From Microcaldota archaeon (lineage in GTDB: Archaea; Micrarchaeota; Micrarchaeia; CABMEP01), in contig JAOAKO010000007.1 of assembly GCA_026413625.1 (NCBI GenBank), forward strand, positions 1 to 37,715: 37,715 bases of DNA, read 5' to 3'. Positions within the stretch are counted from its first letter, which is position 1; each line of letters starts with the position of its first letter. The position numbers and the translations under genes were made by a program. Shown piece after piece: positions 17,894 through 26,360 of the stretch. The notes under the pieces were generated by a model, which was given only the letters and a program-made list of their open reading frames with translations, made no database searches and was not told where the DNA came from.

Positions 17894-19285
17894 ATGGCGG
17901 AAGAGAAGAAAAAAGATTATAGCTTTGAGCTTTTGGGCGCTTTAGTTCTTTTTCTTCTTTTAGCTTTGCTGTGCTACTTTCGCGTCATCTGTCCGCTACC
18001 CTCATGTCCTGAAAATATGGTTCAGTGCGATAATTGCCCTGGAAATTGTTGTTTGCCAGACGGCAGTTGTCCATGCCCTGCAGGTTCAGTTCCGTGTAGC
18101 ACTTATTGCCCGTCTACATTAAATTGTCCTGGCGGTTGTTGCAATATTGACACATGCGCATGCATAGCTACTCCACAATGCCCTCCAAACACAATTTGGA
18201 GCGAAAGCAGGGGATGTTGCTTGCTTATATCGGGGCCCAATGCAGGCAGCTGCGCAGAAATATGCAGCGTAGATCCAAAAAGAATCGCATGCAGCCTTAA
18301 AGGAATAGACGCATGCGATTCAAACAATTGCTGTCCTTTAGGTTCTTTGGGCTGGGATCAAAATCAAAAATGCTGCATAGATTCCGCAGGAAAATGCATG
18401 AATGTTTGCTTATTAGACAATACAAGAACATCATGCCCTAAGCCAACAGTGGGCGGATGTGATACAGTGGGATGTTGTCCCGCAGGTACATACTGGGATT
18501 CTAATAAAGAATGCTGCTTGACAGAAGAGGGATACTGTTACGGAGATCCTTGCGCAGCTAAGACCTGTCCAGTCGGCCAGGTATGCGTTAACGGGGAATG
18601 CAGAACGCAAGGGGATTTGTGTGCAAATGTAAACTGTCCAGAAGGGCAGGTCTGCAATCCGGCAACCGGACAGTGTTCATCAAACCCATGCGAAGGAGTA
18701 AATTGTCCAGCAGGATACATATGTAAAGATGGGGGTTGCATAGAAGATCCTTGCGCAAATGTTCAGTGCTCTACAGGCCAGATTTGCATTAATGGGGTAT
18801 GTAAGGATAAATGCAGCGTTGTGAACTGTCCAGCAGGCCAGGAATGCGATCCGATGACTGGAGAATGCATTTCTTCAAAATGCAGTTCGGGCACTAGATG
18901 TAACGTGTGCAATTTAGAATTAGGTGTTTGCGGGGGAATAATAGGATCAAAGGCTTGCACTTCTGATTCAGACTGCCAAGGATTGGAATGCTTACCTTCT
19001 GGTTTGTGCGGAACTAGCACATCTGAAGGAGGTACCGGAACTCTTGTAAGTTGCAATTACAGGCCGCCATTCACTTCATGCCCGTCTGATATAATATGCT
19101 CTAATGGTTGCGCAGAGGAGATCAAATGTACAGACAAGAGACTTCCTGAAGGCCAGTGCAAGGGTGTAGGAGAACAATGCACGAGTTCTACGCAATGCTG
19201 CTGCGGAACAAGCTGCCAAATGGTAAACGGTCAAGGATTTTGTTGTCCAGGCGGATTGTGGCAGTGCGGTTACCAATTGGATTAA
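17894..19285 (+). CDS. Cysteine-rich, N-terminally membrane-anchored surface protein with tandem CxxVxCPxGQxCxxxxGxC modules
   Basis: 463 aa, one N-terminal TM, very high Cys content; repeats such as CANVNCPEGQVCNPATGQC, CEGVNCPAGYICKDGGC, CANVQCSTGQICINGVC, CSVVNCPAGQECDPMTGEC. Confidence 0.85.
   Translation: MAEEKKKDYSFELLGALVLFLLLALLCYFRVICPLPSCPENMVQCDNCPGNCCLPDGSCPCPAGSVPCSTYCPSTLNCPGGCCNIDTCACIATPQCPPNTIWSESRGCCLLISGPNAGSCAEICSVDPKRIACSLKGIDACDSNNCCPLGSLGWDQNQKCCIDSAGKCMNVCLLDNTRTSCPKPTVGGCDTVGCCPAGTYWDSNKECCLTEEGYCYGDPCAAKTCPVGQVCVNGECRTQGDLCANVNCPEGQVCNPATGQCSSNPCEGVNCPAGYICKDGGCIEDPCANVQCSTGQICINGVCKDKCSVVNCPAGQECDPMTGECISSKCSSGTRCNVCNLELGVCGGIIGSKACTSDSDCQGLECLPSGLCGTSTSEGGTGTLVSCNYRPPFTSCPSDIICSNGCAEEIKCTDKRLPEGQCKGVGEQCTSSTQCCCGTSCQMVNGQGFCCPGGLWQCGYQLD
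18546..18876 (+). repeat. Tandem Cys-rich modules (about 30 aa each) within the 17894..19285 CDS
   Basis: Five consecutive copies of C-x(3)-x-C-P-x-G-Q/Y-x-C-x(3-6)-G-x-C. Confidence 0.75.
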
Positions 19286-19296
19286 AAAGAGAAATT

Positions 19297-20568
19297 TTAC
19301 GTGTTTTCAGACATTATTCTTTTGACAACGTATTCCTTGTCGAATGGGATTAAGTCGTTATATTCCTGCCCTACTCCGATAAACAAAATAGGCACACCTG
19401 TCGCTTTCTTGACAGATATTATTGTTCCTCCTTTCGCATCGATGTCTAGTTTTGTAAGTATCACTCCATCAAGTTTTACAGCTTCGTTAAACTCAGACAC
19501 CTGCGCCAACAACGCGTTTCCGGTTATTCCTTCGCCAACAAACACCTTTTTATTTGGAGACACTACGCGTTCGATCTTCTTCAATTGTTCTATAAGATTC
19601 CTATTTGTTTCCTGTCTTCCAGCACTGTCTATCAATACAACATCCAGTTTCTTTGCTTCCGCATATCTGATCGCATCAAATGCTACAGCCGCAGGATCCG
19701 ACCCATAATCGTGCTTTATATAAGGCATTTCTAGTTTCTTTGCATGCTCGATTGTCTGCTCTATCGCGGCCGCTCTGAAAGTGTCTGAAGCAGAAATCAC
19801 ACATCTCAATCCGTTTTTCTTAAGATAGAATGCAACCTTGGCTATAGTAGTTGTTTTACCGGCCCCATTCGGACCTACAAACAATATTGAATACGGCTTA
19901 CCCTTTTCTTTTACATGCTTTTGTATTTCACCGATCAAATCGATTTGCTCTTGATCGATAATTTCGGCAATTGATTCATAAATTGAATTGAGAACATGTC
20001 TTTCGATTTCGCTAGATTTTACCTTAGTTCCGACGAGCTTTTTCCTTAAGTTTCCTATTATTTCTTCAGCTACGGGGAGTGCGACATCCGCTGTCAAGAG
20101 CTGCATTTCAAAATCCTCCAATGCGCTCTTTACGTCTTCCTCCTTTATAGTGACTTCAGGAGAAATAACAGACTTAACTTTTGTAATGAGGCTAGTTTTT
20201 ACTTTTATTTCCGCCTCTTTTAATTCCTCCCGCCTCTTCGTTTCTTCTGTTTTTTCTTCTCTCTTGTAAGATTCAACCAATTTCTCCTGGTTTTCGAACA
20301 TATCTTTTTTTTCTGTTTCTTTTTCAGACTTCATTTCCGCTGAGACCTTAAGGCCGCTCTTTTCCTCAGACTTTAAAACCAAACGATGCTCTTCAGGCAT
20401 CTTTTCCTTATTCTGCACCGTTTCGTCCCGTACGCTTTCAGCCTTAACCTTTTCTTTAGAAATAGAAGGGCTTTCAGAAGGCTGAACGGTTTCTTCTTTA
20501 TCCTTCGATATCGACTTTGTTATACTGTTGACTAAGCCAGTGATTTTCTTTTTTAAAATCCCGAACAT
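19297..20568 (-). CDS. ftsY: Signal recognition particle receptor FtsY
   Basis: GPNGAGKTTTIAKVA, DTFRAAAIEQ, DSAGRQETN, TKLDIDAKGG; long charged N-terminal region. Start ATG at 20568 preferred. Confidence 0.95.
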   Translation of the reverse strand: MFGILKKKITGLVNSITKSISKDKEETVQPSESPSISKEKVKAESVRDETVQNKEKMPEEHRLVLKSEEKSGLKVSAEMKSEKETEKKDMFENQEKLVESYKREEKTEETKRREELKEAEIKVKTSLITKVKSVISPEVTIKEEDVKSALEDFEMQLLTADVALPVAEEIIGNLRKKLVGTKVKSSEIERHVLNSIYESIAEIIDQEQIDLIGEIQKHVKEKGKPYSILFVGPNGAGKTTTIAKVAFYLKKNGLRCVISASDTFRAAAIEQTIEHAKKLEMPYIKHDYGSDPAAVAFDAIRYAEAKKLDVVLIDSAGRQETNRNLIEQLKKIERVVSPNKKVFVGEGITGNALLAQVSEFNEAVKLDGVILTKLDIDAKGGTIISVKKATGVPILFIGVGQEYNDLIPFDKEYVVKRIMSENT

Positions 20569-20602
20569 AAAATCACTGCAGACCCTCACTTAAGCAGACA
20601 AA

Positions 20603-21022
20603 TTATTCTTTCACTTGCTGCTCTTTCATAATTCGTCTTGCCTCGATGTCTATCTCCTTTAGTCTGTTTGAAATCGCTTCCATGCTCTTAATAAGGTCGT
20701 TCTTTGCGCCTTCAAGCTCCTTTTTCTTGTTCTCAAGGAAACTGATCGTATCCTCAATACTGCTTTCTACAAATACGTTGGCACCTACATTCATAAGTAG
20801 TTTATTCGTCTGCTTAAGCTCCCCTTTTACAAATATTCCTGAGCCAAGATTAAACAAACTTAAGTTGTTTTCCTTCAAAGACTTAAGCGCCTCGATCGTT
20901 TTGTTTATCTCAGCTTCCACTTGTGCAATGGCCCTCATCTGATTTTCTATCTCATGAGCATAATGCTGATGGTAAGAGGCCTCAGCAGCAAGTTGCTCAA
21001 ACTGTTCCTCAACACTTGCCAT
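20603..21022 (-). CDS. pfdA: Prefoldin alpha subunit
   Basis: Coiled coil-beta-coiled coil with LFNLGSGIFVKGELKQTNKLLMNVGANVFVE; neighbour of ftsY as in archaeal operons. Confidence 0.9.
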   Translation of the reverse strand: MASVEEQFEQLAAEASYHQHYAHEIENQMRAIAQVEAEINKTIEALKSLKENNLSLFNLGSGIFVKGELKQTNKLLMNVGANVFVESSIEDTISFLENKKKELEGAKNDLIKSMEAISNRLKEIDIEARRIMKEQQVKE

Positions 21023-21035
21023 ATTATCACTTCAA

Positions 21036-21209
21036 CTACATCTTTTCTACTTTATCCACCACAATATCCTTTCTCTTTAAGCCGTGGGAATTTCCCATCA
21101 CCGAATACAGCTTGTGAAGCGCAAATTTCTCATTTTCCGCTTCAATTATTTTGCTAAATTTTTGCTCTTTGTTTTTCATTTTAATTATTCCGATTATTCT
21201 GAATTTCAT
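21036..21209 (-). CDS. rplX: Ribosomal protein L18a/LX (57 aa)
   Basis: Direct reading: MKFRIIGIIKMKNKEQKFSKIIEAENEKFALHKLYSVMGNSHGLKRKDIVVDKVEKM; missing from ORF track because short. Confidence 0.85.
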   Translation of the reverse strand: MKFRIIGIIKMKNKEQKFSKIIEAENEKFALHKLYSVMGNSHGLKRKDIVVDKVEKM

Positions 21210-21236
21210 AATTTCACCCTCTTAGAAGGACCATAA

Positions 21237-21581
21237 TTAATGAACCCTTAGTCCATTTTCAGTTCTTTCGCTCGTAGTAATTAATACTATTTTTCCAGCG
21301 GCGTCCTCCGCCGCAAGTATCATCCCGTTCGATTCTATGCCTCTTATCTTCCTAGGTTTGAGGTTTGCAACTATGATTATTTGTTTTCCAACAATGTCTT
21401 CAGGCTTATAGTTCTGTGCAATACCTGCGACAAGCTCGCGCTGTTCATATCCTAAATCTATCTTCAGCTTAAGAAGCTTATCCGACCCTTCAACCTTTTC
21501 AGCATCTAAAACTGTAGCGGTCCTAAGGTCAACTTTAAGGAATGTGTCGAAATCTATTTTTTCATTCGTATTTTGTTCCAA
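21237..21581 (-). CDS. Stand-alone EMAP/MetRS-beta-like tRNA-binding domain protein
   Basis: FLKVDLRTATVLDAEKVEGSDKLLKLKIDLG...LVAGIAQNY...IIIVANLKPRKIRGIESNGMILAA. Confidence 0.88.
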   Translation of the reverse strand: MEQNTNEKIDFDTFLKVDLRTATVLDAEKVEGSDKLLKLKIDLGYEQRELVAGIAQNYKPEDIVGKQIIIVANLKPRKIRGIESNGMILAAEDAAGKIVLITTSERTENGLRVH

Positions 21582-21599
21582 ATGATCACCACGATACAG

Positions 21600-22298
21600 C
21601 TACATGAATCCTAAGGCATCAATTATTCTTTGCTGCTCAAAGGCAGTTGTCGTTTCGCCAAAAATGACTGATTTATTATTGCCAACCAGGCAAAGAGATA
21701 TGAACGGAACTCCCCCATTGGCGGTTGCGACGCCTCCGCTTATTTGAAGCGTTTCTTCTATGAGGTCAAGCTCATCTTCAGCCAAACCCGGATGAGCAAC
21801 AAATCCGTTATCGTTTGCGAATATTACGCTCCCTATGACACTGAATTTCTTAAGATGGATTTCGCTTACCTCGACATCTAGGTTGTCCCTTATTTTCTGA
21901 ATGATGTTTTTTTGCTTCATTTTCGGGTTGATTATGCAATGCTTGTTGTTGACAACCATATTGTTCGATAGGGCCGTAAATTCAGTATCAAGCATGTCTA
22001 CATTCAAATCCAATCCAATTTCCTTAATTTTTTGCTTAACAGTCTGAAACTCGTAATCAAGCATTACGTTTGAAAACAATATTCCGTTGTCATTCATAAC
22101 TGTGTAAAGGCCGCTTAGCGGACTTCCGAATATATTTACGTTTATTTCCTTTGTTTCCAGTATATCACAGACCCTTGAAAATTTTTCAGGCCTGTTTATC
22201 GGCATAACGGTCAGAGATGAATTGCTTTTCATGAAGAGGCCAATATACGGGTTTCCATAGAAGCCGATCTTGTTTAATTTTCCAATCATTTTTCTCAC
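21600..22298 (-). CDS. eif6: Translation initiation factor aIF6
   Basis: Fold repeats with NIFGSPLSGLYTVMNDNGILF and SVIFANDNGFVAHPGLAEDELDLIEETL. Confidence 0.92.
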   Translation of the reverse strand: MRKMIGKLNKIGFYGNPYIGLFMKSNSSLTVMPINRPEKFSRVCDILETKEINVNIFGSPLSGLYTVMNDNGILFSNVMLDYEFQTVKQKIKEIGLDLNVDMLDTEFTALSNNMVVNNKHCIINPKMKQKNIIQKIRDNLDVEVSEIHLKKFSVIGSVIFANDNGFVAHPGLAEDELDLIEETLQISGGVATANGGVPFISLCLVGNNKSVIFGETTTAFEQQRIIDALGFM

Positions 22299-22636
22299 TT
22301 GCTACCCTTCTCTTCCTTGTTTTCCTGCTTCTTTTTCTCTTCTTTTTTGCTCTTTTCAGCTTTTTCGTCCTTCTTTGCGCTTGCCTCTGGCAGCGTAACA
22401 ACCACTACCCCGCTTTTTTCGTCTTTGGTTATTTTGATTTTTATTTTTTTAAGAGGAAATCTGCTTCCGTTTTTATAAAGTTCCTTTGTGACTTCATTGT
22501 CTATTTTAACATCAAGGTAATCTGACTTAGAGTGCCTTGCTACGATCTCTTTAAGCAACTTTATAACCACCATTCTTCTCTTTGTTCTTGGCTTTTCATA
22601 TGCCTTTTTTAAATTTGCAATCATGATTTTTTCCAT
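22295..22636 (-). CDS. rpl31e: Ribosomal protein L31e with Lys/Glu-rich tail
   Basis: NLKKAYEKPRTKRRMVVIKLLKEIVARHSKSDYLDVKIDNEVTKELYKNGSRFPLKKIKIKI. Confidence 0.9.
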   Translation of the reverse strand: MEKIMIANLKKAYEKPRTKRRMVVIKLLKEIVARHSKSDYLDVKIDNEVTKELYKNGSRFPLKKIKIKITKDEKSGVVVVTLPEASAKKDEKAEKSKKEEKKKQENKEEKGSK

Positions 22637-22645
22637 TAAATCACC

Positions 22646-22813
22646 TCATTCTTTTTCTCGTGCTCTAAGTTTTTTACTTCTCCAATGCCTTCTTTTCGGA
22701 TTTGTGCTAACTCTTCTACCGGTTTTCAGCCTAACAAATATCGGAACAGGTTTTGCAGACTTGGCTGCGCTCGCCAATCTTCTTTTTTTAACGGCACTTT
22801 TTTTGCTTCCCAT
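22646..22813 (-). CDS. rpl39e: Ribosomal protein L39e (55 aa)
   Basis: Direct reading: [55 protein letters not shown]; absent from ORF track. Confidence 0.9.
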   Translation of the reverse strand: MGSKKSAVKKRRLASAAKSAKPVPIFVRLKTGRRVSTNPKRRHWRSKKLRAREKE

Positions 22814-22814
22814 A

Positions 22815-23084
22815 TCACTTCCTCCTTATTTGAATTTTAGTTTCAGGCTGCTTTGATACAGCCAAATTCATATTAATTATCGTTATCAGTTCCCTTTCAG
22901 AAACCCTTCTTTTTATTTTCTGATAGTAATGAATGACTGCATTTGCGACTTTTAGATAAAGCTCTGGATTCGACAGCCTAACATTCATCAGACGCTCATA
23001 AGCCTTTTCTTCGAGAACCACACTCAAAGCCTTCTTCAATTGAAGTTCGGCTTGTTGTGCGGCTAAAGCTTTATCCTCTTCCAA
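22815..23084 (-). CDS. PDCD5-related DNA-binding protein
   Basis: Helical core with [21 protein letters not shown], typical position next to S19e. Confidence 0.85.
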   Translation of the reverse strand: MEEDKALAAQQAELQLKKALSVVLEEKAYERLMNVRLSNPELYLKVANAVIHYYQKIKRRVSERELITIINMNLAVSKQPETKIQIRRK

Positions 23085-23096
23085 GGTCTCACCTTC

Positions 23097-23510
23097 TTAT
23101 TGTTTCGCAACTTGCTTTGCAACGCTGTTAAGAAGTGAGATTCCTTTTTTAGTAACAAATCTTCCTTTTTTGTCTTTAGATATCAAATTTGCCTTTTCAA
23201 GCTGCTGCAATGCCTTTCTAATTATTGAACCTCCGGCTTTAGTTGCATGCATTCTCCCGCTTTTGCTTCCAGGCTTTCCTCCAAATCTTTCTCGTAGAGT
23301 GCTGACCCCCATGGGTCCGTCTATGTAAAGGGCTCTGAGTATGGATGCACATCTTACATACCAGAAATCTTCATCTTGCGGCACTCTCTCGCGATGCGCT
23401 CCGCTTTTCACGTAGTAAATCCATTCTGGAGGCATTACAACCTTATCTTGCTTAAGTTTCTCAGCAACTCCTTTTATCAGTTTATTAGGTTCTACATCGA
23501 ACGCAGTAAT
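23097..23510 (-). CDS. rps19e: Ribosomal protein S19e
   Basis: MITAFDVEPNKLIKGVAEKL...PPEWIYYVKSGAHRERVPQDEDFWYVRCASILR. Confidence 0.93.
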   Translation of the reverse strand: MTAFDVEPNKLIKGVAEKLKQDKVVMPPEWIYYVKSGAHRERVPQDEDFWYVRCASILRALYIDGPMGVSTLRERFGGKPGSKSGRMHATKAGGSIIRKALQQLEKANLISKDKKGRFVTKKGISLLNSVAKQVAKQ

Positions 23511-23514
23511 CATT

Positions 23515-23814
23515 TCAATCCCTCTTTTTAGAATAACCAAAACGCCTCAAAGAACCGCATGCGCACACATACTCAACGGCTTTCAGGCGTTTATTTAATC
23601 TTATTTTAACATTATACCCGGGAATCCATATTGTATTACATATCTTACATATTCTTTTTTTAAATCTTTTCGGAATTCCAACTCTATATCTAGAAGAGAG
23701 CTTTCTTGCGAGAAACACATATCTTTTGGTTCTTTCAGGATTTTTTTTTACAAACTGTTCTGCAAGAGCCAACAACCACTCTATTCTCTCCAGAACCAGC
23801 TCTCTTTTATTCAT
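23515..23814 (-). CDS. rnp4: Ribonuclease P protein component 4 (Rpp21/Rpr2)
   Basis: RYVFLARKLSSRYRVGIPKRFKKRICKICNTIWIPGYNVKIRL...CACGSLRRFGY. Confidence 0.88.
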   Translation of the reverse strand: MNKRELVLERIEWLLALAEQFVKKNPERTKRYVFLARKLSSRYRVGIPKRFKKRICKICNTIWIPGYNVKIRLNKRLKAVEYVCACGSLRRFGYSKKRD

Positions 23815-23830
23815 TTTTTAAACCTTTAAG

Positions 23831-23939
23831 TGGGCCGGCGGAGATTTGAACTCCGGACCTACAGTTATCCTAAACCAGTTCTATATATCAGAACGTGCCA
23901 TATAAGACTGTCGCTCTGACCTGGCTGAGCTACCGGCCC
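23831..23939 (-). tRNA. tRNA-Ile(TAT) with 34-nt intron (23867..23900) at 37/38
   Basis: GGGCCGG/CCGGCCC acceptor, anticodon arm ACAGT-CTTATA^A-ACTGT, T-arm CGGAG-TTCAAAT-CTCCG; BHB helix CTTA/TAGG and inner stem GTTCT/AGAAC. Confidence 0.85.
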
Positions 23940-24024
23940 TTATTCTAATAGTTAATTCTGTAGAATAGCAATAAATATTATATTATAAGATATATAATCC
24001 TTTCTGTACAAATGTCGAATAGCT

Positions 24025-24477
24025 TTATTCGCAACCGCTGCAATGGCTACATTCTCTGCAATGCATTTCCTTATAAGCATTAATTGCATCATTTACTATC
24101 TCATTGTGATCAAAGCCAAGCTTAGGCACTTCTTCAAATTCGAATAGCTTTACATCGCATATCTCTTCCCTTTTATAGTTTTTTTCTGTTTTTTTAGGAA
24201 AGGCAAGGAAGGCAACACTTACCGTATGGCGCTTATCCCTAGCCGGCTTTGAGTAGACTCCGACAATTCCGACCAATTCAACATCCATTCCGGTTTCCTC
24301 TTTAGCTTCTCGTATTGCCGCTTGATTTATGTCCTCATTAATTTCTACGAAACCGCCAGGTAAGACCCATTTTCCCTTGAAAGGTTCCGTTTTCCTTTTG
24401 ACAAGAACAACTTTTTCGCCATCTATGATCACTACATCCACCGCTGTCGGCCTGTAAGCACTTTTGCCAATATTCAT
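24025..24477 (-). CDS. NUDIX hydrolase with C-terminal CxxCxxCxxC tail
   Basis: Nudix box GGFVEINEDINQAAIREAKEETGMDVEL; C-terminus HCRECSHCSGCE. ATG at 24477 avoids overlap with upstream gene. Confidence 0.88.
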   Translation of the reverse strand: MNIGKSAYRPTAVDVVIIDGEKVVLVKRKTEPFKGKWVLPGGFVEINEDINQAAIREAKEETGMDVELVGIVGVYSKPARDKRHTVSVAFLAFPKKTEKNYKREEICDVKLFEFEEVPKLGFDHNEIVNDAINAYKEMHCRECSHCSGCE

Positions 24478-24481
24478 ACCA

Positions 24482-25159
24482 TCACTGCTCTCCACGCTCA
24501 ATTCCTTCGCATTCTTGCTTGTATGGACAGAAACTACACATCCAGTTTTTCTTAGCATTTAGTTTTGCCTCCGGTTCGGGCACTTCGTTATTTTTAAGAG
24601 ACAAATGCAATTTTTTGAACCTTTCAATTATACTTTCAGCCATAGACGGATCGTATTCTAAGAAAAAAGCCTTGCTTTTAAGAGTATTCTTCTCTAAATA
24701 AAGTATTGCCCCATTCTTGATTCCAGTAACATGCATGTAGAATTGGAGCTGCATAACATAGGATTCGGAAGGTTCTTTGAGATTTTCTAACGACTTAGTT
24801 GATTTAACCTCTATAAGAACTTTTTCACCGTTATGCTCAAGCTGGATTAAATCGTCAATCCTTCCGCTTATTTCAAAGTCATCTATTTTATATTTTAAAG
24901 GAAGCTCGGTTTCCAAGAGTTTTATTTCTGGATTTTTTTCGCTTTTAAGGACATCCACTATGAATGCATGGAACAGATTTCCTGCTTCGTACACCTTAGT
25001 CACTTCGGGTTCAACAGGTTTAGGCATTTTAATGTTAAACCAGGATTTTCTTAAGCACTGACCGACTTCAGAAGGATAGTATCTGCCTAAAGTTCTTTGC
25101 CTTACTTCCCTATGCAGATGTCGATCGATTAATTTATCGAAGTCAATGTATTCAACCAT
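24482..25159 (-). CDS. Cas4/Dna2-like PD-(D/E)XK nuclease with Fe-S-type cysteines
   Basis: YYPSEVGQCLRKSWF, GRIDDLIQ...VLIEVKSTKS...QLQFYMH, C-terminal CSFCPYKQEC. Confidence 0.82.
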   Translation of the reverse strand: MVEYIDFDKLIDRHLHREVRQRTLGRYYPSEVGQCLRKSWFNIKMPKPVEPEVTKVYEAGNLFHAFIVDVLKSEKNPEIKLLETELPLKYKIDDFEISGRIDDLIQLEHNGEKVLIEVKSTKSLENLKEPSESYVMQLQFYMHVTGIKNGAILYLEKNTLKSKAFFLEYDPSMAESIIERFKKLHLSLKNNEVPEPEAKLNAKKNWMCSFCPYKQECEGIERGEQ

Positions 25160-25294
25160 ATCTCCACATATTTGATTTTCCGCTTATCTTTATATTTGTT
25201 CCTAAGGCATGTTTCCAGTGATTGCCAAAAAGCGAATATTTTTATTCATTACTTCATATTATTTATTACTGCTTATTGCTTTTCTTCATTCTAT

Positions 25295-25369
25295 GGGCCC
25301 GTAGCTCAGTTTGGCCAGAGCGTTCGGCTCTTAACCGAAAAGTCGTGGGTTCAAATCCCACCGGGCCCG
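25295..25369 (+). tRNA. tRNA-Lys(CTT), intronless
   Basis: GGGCCCG/CGGGCCC acceptor, TTCGG-CTCTTAA-CCGAA anticodon arm, GTGGG-TTCAAAT-CCCAC T-arm, G73. Confidence 0.93.
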
Positions 25370-25390
25370 CTTATTGTTGAAGGGGCTTAA

Positions 25391-26329
25391 ATGAAGGTTC
25401 TTGTTACTGGAGGGGCAGGATTTATAGGGTCAAATTTAGTAGACTCTCTAATTTCAAGAGGTAATGAAGTATCTGTAGTAGATAACCTCTCAACGGGAAA
25501 ACTGGAGAATGTGAATAAAAATGCAAAATTCCATAAGATTGACTTGACTGACTTTTCCGGCCTTAATGGCATATTTGAGAAAGAGAGACCAGAAGTTGTT
25601 TTTCATTTGGCAGCCCAGATAAACGTGAGAACTTCGATTAGAGATCCTCTTTTAGATGCAAAATCAAATGTTATCGGATCGATAAATCTAATCGAATGCT
25701 GTATGAGATACGGCGTAAAACGGATAATCTATTCCTCTTCTGGCGGCGCAATATATGGCGATCCAAAACAGTTGCCTGCGCCAGAAACGCATGAAATAAG
25801 ACCCCTTTCACCTTACGGGGCTTCAAAGTTTGCGGCTGAGAGCTATCTATCAGCTTATCATTCTGTTTACGGTTTGGATTATATAACTTTAAGGTATGCA
25901 AACGTATACGGCCCAAGACAGGATGCGCTAGGCGAGGCAGGGGTTATTGCAATATTCATAAAAAATGTATTGAGCGGAAAGCCGATAGTAATATTCGGAG
26001 ATGGCGAGCAAACTAGGGACTTTGTTTTTGTAAAAGACGTTGTGCATGCCAACCTTCTTGCAATTGATTACCGAGGGAAGCATCGGGAGTTTAACATCGG
26101 GACCGGAATCCCTACTTCTGTAAACACAATCAAGGACCAGATAAAAAGCATCCTTGATAAGGAGGTGGAAGTTAACTATTCGGAAGCGATAAAGGGAGAA
26201 GTTAGGGATACGTATCTAGACATCAGTCTCGCAAAAAGAGAATTAGGATTCTCGCCAAAGACTTCACTTTTTGAAGGCATAAGAGAGACAGCGCACTGGA
26301 TGATGGATTACTTAAATTCGAAACGTTAA
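25391..26329 (+). CDS. NAD-dependent sugar-nucleotide epimerase (GalE-like)
   Basis: TGGAGFIGSNLVDSL, DNLSTG, SSGGAIYG, YGASKFAAE, RYANVYGPRQD. Confidence 0.9.
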   Translation: MKVLVTGGAGFIGSNLVDSLISRGNEVSVVDNLSTGKLENVNKNAKFHKIDLTDFSGLNGIFEKERPEVVFHLAAQINVRTSIRDPLLDAKSNVIGSINLIECCMRYGVKRIIYSSSGGAIYGDPKQLPAPETHEIRPLSPYGASKFAAESYLSAYHSVYGLDYITLRYANVYGPRQDALGEAGVIAIFIKNVLSGKPIVIFGDGEQTRDFVFVKDVVHANLLAIDYRGKHREFNIGTGIPTSVNTIKDQIKSILDKEVEVNYSEAIKGEVRDTYLDISLAKRELGFSPKTSLFEGIRETAHWMMDYLNSKR

Positions 26330-26360
26330 TAATAAAATACCTTTTTTCGATATCTATCTG

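Noticed and set aside
18103-19056. Minus-strand ORFs at 18103, 18538 and 18763
   Set aside because: Reverse shadows of the Cys-rich repeat gene (His/Pro/Gln-rich); no RBS.
17894-19285. Cys-rich repeats as possible ferredoxin/zinc-ribbon clusters
   Set aside because: Spacing is irregular and the protein has an N-terminal membrane anchor; extracellular disulfide modules fit better, though not proven.
25172-25390. 72-aa ORF spanning the tRNA-Lys
   Set aside because: Overlaps the entire tRNA gene; coding there is implausible.
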